9,396 nucleotides of DNA. Origin: JAJPHT01 sp035526585 (GTDB lineage: Archaea > Thermoplasmatota > SW-10-69-26 > JACQPN01 > JAJPHT01). Every line of letters begins with the position of its first letter. The first letter of the stretch is position 1. Made by a program: the position numbers and the translations under genes. Location of the stretch: positions 1 to 9,396 of the forward strand of contig DATLCC010000112.1 of assembly GCA_035526585.1 (NCBI GenBank), written 5' to 3'. Shown here piece by piece: positions 6,274 through 9,396 of the stretch. The notes under the pieces are model-generated. The model was not told where the DNA came from. It searched no databases and saw nothing but the letters and a program-made list of their open reading frames with translations.

Positions 6274-7188
6274 ATGAAGCTCCTCCACAAGGGCAAGGTC
6301 AAGGAAGTCTACCAGTTCGGCGAGGACAAGCTGCTGTTCAACTTCACGGACCAGATCAGCGTCTTCGACAAGGTCATCCCGACGCTCGTGCCGAAGAAGG
6401 GCGAGGCGCTCGCGCGCACGAGCGCGTTCTGGTTCGAGGCGTGCCAGAAGCAGCTCGGGCTCGACACGCACTTCGTCGGACTTCAGGACAACGACAAGAT
6501 GCTCGTGAAGCGCCTGCAGATCATCGATCCCGCGAAGCAGGCGATCGGCCCGAACCAGGTCTCCTTCTTCATCCCGCTCGAGGTCGTTTGCCGCCACTAC
6601 GCGGCGGGCTCGCTCCTCGACCGCCTTGCCTCCGGCGAGGTGAAGCCCGAGCGCGTCGGCATGACGCGCGCCCCCAAGAAGGGCGAGAAGCTTCCCAAGC
6701 CCTTCATCGAATTCACGACCAAGCTCGAAGAGACGGACCGCCCGCTCCCGGACGCCGAGGCGCTCAAGCTCTCCGGCCTCAACGAGCGCGAGTTCGAGGC
6801 GCTCAAGAAGACGGTCCTCGACGTCGACGCGCTCATCTCCTCCAAGTGCGAGCCGAAGGGGCTGATCCACGTCGACGGCAAGAAGGAGTTCGGCATGAAC
6901 CACCGCCGCGAGCTCATGCTCGTCGACACGTTCGGCACGCCCGACGAGGACCGCTGGTGGGACAAGGCCGCCTACGAGAAGGACGGCTCGCAGATCGACC
7001 TCTCGAAGGAGATGGTGCGCCAGCACTACCGCAGCACCGGCTACCACGACCAGCTCATGGCCGCGCGCAAGGCCGGCGCCACGAAGCAGACCGAGCCGCC
7101 CATCCCCGCGCTGCCGCCCCACGTGACGGCGGACGTGACGAAGCTGTACGTGAGCCTGTACGAACGGATCACCGGCGCGAAGTGGTGA
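6274..7188 (+). CDS. purC: Phosphoribosylaminoimidazole-succinocarboxamide (SAICAR) synthase
   Basis: 304-aa cytosolic enzyme of de novo purine synthesis. It joins CAIR and aspartate with ATP to make SAICAR. Family motifs run in order: KGKVKEVY (residues 6-13, nucleotide-binding strand), FTDQISVFDKVIP, PLEVVCRHYAAGSL (Arg at 107), EFTTKLEETDRPL, LIHVDGKKEFGMN, VDTFGTPDEDRWW, and a C-terminal LYERITG. The length is that of the longer, about 300-residue form of the enzyme, not the roughly 240-residue bacterial form. ATG 6274 is chosen because MKLLHKGKVKEVY matches the usual N-terminus; extension upstream would enter the low-complexity intergenic sequence. It is divergent from tmk and may share regulation with it. 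Its stop is 3 bp from the stop of the convergent downstream gene. Confidence 0.96.
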   Translation: MKLLHKGKVKEVYQFGEDKLLFNFTDQISVFDKVIPTLVPKKGEALARTSAFWFEACQKQLGLDTHFVGLQDNDKMLVKRLQIIDPAKQAIGPNQVSFFIPLEVVCRHYAAGSLLDRLASGEVKPERVGMTRAPKKGEKLPKPFIEFTTKLEETDRPLPDAEALKLSGLNEREFEALKKTVLDVDALISSKCEPKGLIHVDGKKEFGMNHRRELMLVDTFGTPDEDRWWDKAAYEKDGSQIDLSKEMVRQHYRSTGYHDQLMAARKAGATKQTEPPIPALPPHVTADVTKLYVSLYERITGAKW

Positions 7189-7191
7189 GCC

Positions 7192-9396
7192 TCAGGCCGG
7201 CGCCCACACGGTCGCGCTCCACGTCTGGGGCTGGCCGGGCATCGGCACGATCGGCGTCGACGGGGCCGCGCCGTGGTTGCTCGCGTTGAGCGTGTACACG
7301 CCCCAAGGCAGGGTCCACTGCAGAATGCCGCCGTTGCTGACCTTGGACGCGTGCGTGCCGATGACGTCGACGCCGACGGGCGTTACGGTGACACCGGAGA
7401 CGGCCGTCGTCGGTGGCCTGCGGACGGTCACCGTGATCGTGACGTCTTTGCGCTCGAGGGGCACGTCTTTGGTGGCCGTGGGCGCCGCCGCGCTCACCGT
7501 CGTGCTGGTCGTATTCGCGGACCAGTGCGTCGCGAGCTGGTCGAGCGGCTTCGCCATGACGGTGTAGGCGCCGGCGCATGGGATACCCAGCGAGTAGCTG
7601 CCGTTGGGCATCGTGTTCGCAGTGACGACCTCGGTGCACGAGGATCCGGCTGCCGGCGTCGCCGTCACTGTGGACGGCACGCCGAGCTGCGCGTTCGTGG
7701 TCGCGATGGCATCGCCGTCGAAGACGCGGCCCGTGATCGTGAATGGCGTCACGACCTCGGGCGCGCTGCCAGCGACCGCACGGAAGAGGTCGCACACGGC
7801 CGCGGCGTTCGCATCCTTGGGCGTCTGATCCTCATTGATGCACGCGACGATCTCGTTCGCGACCGCGAGCGGACCTGATCTCACGGTGCGGAACGCATCG
7901 CACACCGTGGTGGCGGGGGCCTGGCTCGGCGTCGCATTGGCTTGGACGCACGCCTGGATCGCCGTGGCGTTCTCTTGGGCGTCAGGCGCATCGTCGGCGC
8001 TGGGAGGGTCGGCCACGGCGTCGTTGGCCGCGCGCCACTGCTCGCAGATCGCCGCGGCGTTGTCGTCCGTTGGCGTCTCGTCGGCCTGGACACACGCCGC
8101 GATCTCCGCGGCGGCGTCGCCCGCCCCGGTCACGATGGGAAGCACGCCACCAGGGCCGTCGGTGAGCGTCTCGACGAGTCGTGTGGCGATCGCGTTCAAG
8201 GCGCGGAACTCGGCGCAGATGGTGCGCGCAGGCTCGCGTTCAGGCGTCAGGTCGAGCTGGATGCAGTCCGCGATCGCGCCGACCTGGTCGGCGGGGACGC
8301 GCGGCGCGGAGGCGCCGTGGACCATCGTCACGTTCGTGAATCGGTCGGACCCGAGCGGGCCGAGCGATGCGACGACCGCGCCGGCGTGGCCACTTTGCTG
8401 CGGGCGGACGAGGAACGGCTCCGCTGTCTTGGGCCAACTGGAGCCCACGAGCGCCGGGACCGGCTGCGGGTCACGGTGCCAGTCCCCGACGTGGACGACC
8501 GCGATGCACGAGTGGTCCTCCTGCACCGTGATGGGAGCTGTCGCGGTCCAGGTGTCGATATTCACGTCCCCGTTCTGGTCCTGCAGGTCACGCAGACCGA
8601 GCGTGAGCGGGAAATCTTCGTCCTCGGTGTCGCAGTCGTGCGCCACTCCGTTCTGAAGGTCGATGATGCGGATCACCGCATCGAACGCGCGGGGGTAGAG
8701 GAGGAACGTAGGCGTGATCGGCAAGACGGCCGGCCAGCGGGTGTACGTCTCGACGTAGTAGCCGGGCGCCGTCGCGCTTACGGCCCACGTGCTGTTCACG
8801 CCCATCGCGGGCAGCGTGAGCGAGAAGAGTCCGTCCTCGTCCACCGCGCCCGTGTCGCAGTCGGGGAATCCGACCCCCGGCGTCGCGTTCGGGGCGATCG
8901 GATCGCACTCGAAGGTGGACGCGCAGGGGAGTTGTGCACTCGGGTCGACGTCTGCCACCGTGAGACCCGTCGGGACGATCCCACACGCTTCGAAGCGCTC
9001 GGCCCGCGCCGAAAGGACCGGCCCACCGACCGCCGAGGGCTGCAAGCCGTCAGGGTCGACGTCGGGATCCACCGAGAGAGGCGCTGCTGCCTGGACGCTC
9101 CCTTGGAGGAAGGCCCCGGCGGCGCGGTATGGCGTGAAGTTCACGAAGTAGTGCTGACCGGGCGCGTAGATCTGGCACACGTCGGCTGGCTGGAAGGCGA
9201 CGTTCTCGCCGTGGCGGTTCTCGTCGGCCGATGTGGGGGTGACGAAGACGACGCGCGTGTCCGCGGTCGACGTGCCGCGCAGGCACATCTGCGTCGGGGT
9301 CGACGTCCATGGGACCGTCAGGTTCCATTCGAAGTTCGTGGCGAGCGTGCTGTTCGTATTGCCGGCGCAATCCCCGCCAACGTTGCACTTGAAACC
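7192..9396 (-). CDS. Large secreted multidomain protein with C-x15-C repeats (partial, 5' end missing)
   Basis: The minus-strand frame is open from the right edge to the stop at 7192-7194, giving 734 residues; an ATG at 9286-9288 is internal because coding-like sequence continues upstream of it. The visible protein is rich in Thr, Asn, Pro, Asp and Cys with about ten N-x-S/T sequons, as expected for an exported archaeal glycoprotein. Counted from the edge, residues about 180-225 (GLFSLTLPAMG then TAPGYYVE) resemble a carboxypeptidase-regulatory-like beta sandwich. Residues about 368-541 hold four C-x15-C modules. About 548-615 is another such sandwich (FTITGRVFDGD, then NGSYSLGIP and YTVMA), and a third beta-rich segment (VTITVTVRRP, GVYTLNASN) follows. 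It ends WSATVWAPA with no PGF-CTERM tail or membrane helix, so any anchoring must lie elsewhere. The role is unknown; adhesion or a surface-layer function is a guess. Confidence 0.85.
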   Translation of the reverse strand, partial: GFKCNVGGDCAGNTNSTLATNFEWNLTVPWTSTPTQMCLRGTSTADTRVVFVTPTSADENRHGENVAFQPADVCQIYAPGQHYFVNFTPYRAAGAFLQGSVQAAAPLSVDPDVDPDGLQPSAVGGPVLSARAERFEACGIVPTGLTVADVDPSAQLPCASTFECDPIAPNATPGVGFPDCDTGAVDEDGLFSLTLPAMGVNSTWAVSATAPGYYVETYTRWPAVLPITPTFLLYPRAFDAVIRIIDLQNGVAHDCDTEDEDFPLTLGLRDLQDQNGDVNIDTWTATAPITVQEDHSCIAVVHVGDWHRDPQPVPALVGSSWPKTAEPFLVRPQQSGHAGAVVASLGPLGSDRFTNVTMVHGASAPRVPADQVGAIADCIQLDLTPEREPARTICAEFRALNAIATRLVETLTDGPGGVLPIVTGAGDAAAEIAACVQADETPTDDNAAAICEQWRAANDAVADPPSADDAPDAQENATAIQACVQANATPSQAPATTVCDAFRTVRSGPLAVANEIVACINEDQTPKDANAAAVCDLFRAVAGSAPEVVTPFTITGRVFDGDAIATTNAQLGVPSTVTATPAAGSSCTEVVTANTMPNGSYSLGIPCAGAYTVMAKPLDQLATHWSANTTSTTVSAAAPTATKDVPLERKDVTITVTVRRPPTTAVSGVTVTPVGVDVIGTHASKVSNGGILQWTLPWGVYTLNASNHGAAPSTPIVPMPGQPQTWSATVWAPA
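7774..8292 (-). repeat. Four diverged C-x15-C protein modules
   Basis: Within the large secreted protein, four segments share the pattern Cys-[IV]-x4-Thr-Pro-x7-[IV]-Cys-x2-[FW]-Arg. The Cys codon pairs are at 8263-8265/8215-8217, 8092-8094/8044-8046, 7948-7950/7900-7902 and 7840-7842/7792-7794. Each pair is exactly 16 codons apart. An Ala-rich stretch precedes each first Cys. Each module looks like two short helices joined by a Thr-Pro turn and tied by a disulfide. Linkers shorten towards the C-terminus: 57, 48 and 36 residues from first Cys to first Cys. The copies have diverged at the protein level, so this is an old duplication. Confidence 0.8.

Noticed and set aside
6211..7122. Minus-strand open frame opposite purC
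   Set aside because: Leu/Glu/Arg-rich shadow of purC with no domain signature; purC carries the full family motif set.
7186..7194. A terminator between convergent purC and the secreted-protein gene
   Set aside because: The stops are 3 bp apart and no hairpin or T-tract is visible; any terminator must lie within the opposing coding sequence.

Overview
This is a GC-rich, gene-dense window, most likely from an archaeon. Three consecutive genes end in a PGF-CTERM-like tail: a Pro-Gly motif, a hydrophobic stretch, then RRR or RRRG. Such tails are known mainly from archaea with an archaeosortase. An ArsR-like winged-helix regulator and sequon-rich secreted proteins agree with this. The proteins are not strongly acidic, so a haloarchaeon seems less likely. 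An uncultured high-GC Thermoplasmatota-like lineage is my best guess, but it is an inference.

Layout: (1) A left plus-strand cluster (1-5367) holds five tightly spaced genes. They are the C-terminus of a Gly-rich PGF-CTERM-type protein (stop at 216), a winged-helix plus FHA regulator (227-979), a polytopic membrane protein fused to a Hanks-type Ser/Thr kinase (1025-3121), and two secreted cysteine-containing proteins with PGF-CTERM-like tails (3129-4064 and 4090-5367). Gaps are 10, 45, 7 and 25 bp, which suggests one operon. (2) A nucleotide-biosynthesis pair follows: thymidylate kinase (tmk, minus strand, 5351-5944) and SAICAR synthase (purC, plus strand, 6274-7188). They diverge from a 329-bp intergenic region that carries five copies of a 23-bp direct repeat and an imperfect inverted repeat. 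(3) On the minus strand, 7192-9396 is the C-terminal 734 residues of a large secreted protein with beta-sandwich-like segments and four copies of a C-x15-C module. It runs off the right edge.

How they may work together: the kinase is predicted to sense a membrane or envelope signal through its N-terminal helices and phosphorylate Ser/Thr in the cytosol. The adjacent regulator has a complete phosphothreonine-reading FHA domain behind a DNA-binding domain, so it is the obvious candidate for the readout. The architecture recalls mycobacterial PknH-EmbR but with unrelated DNA-binding and sensor parts. The co-directional surface proteins could be targets or sensed partners. tmk and purC are housekeeping genes placed between the two surface-protein blocks.
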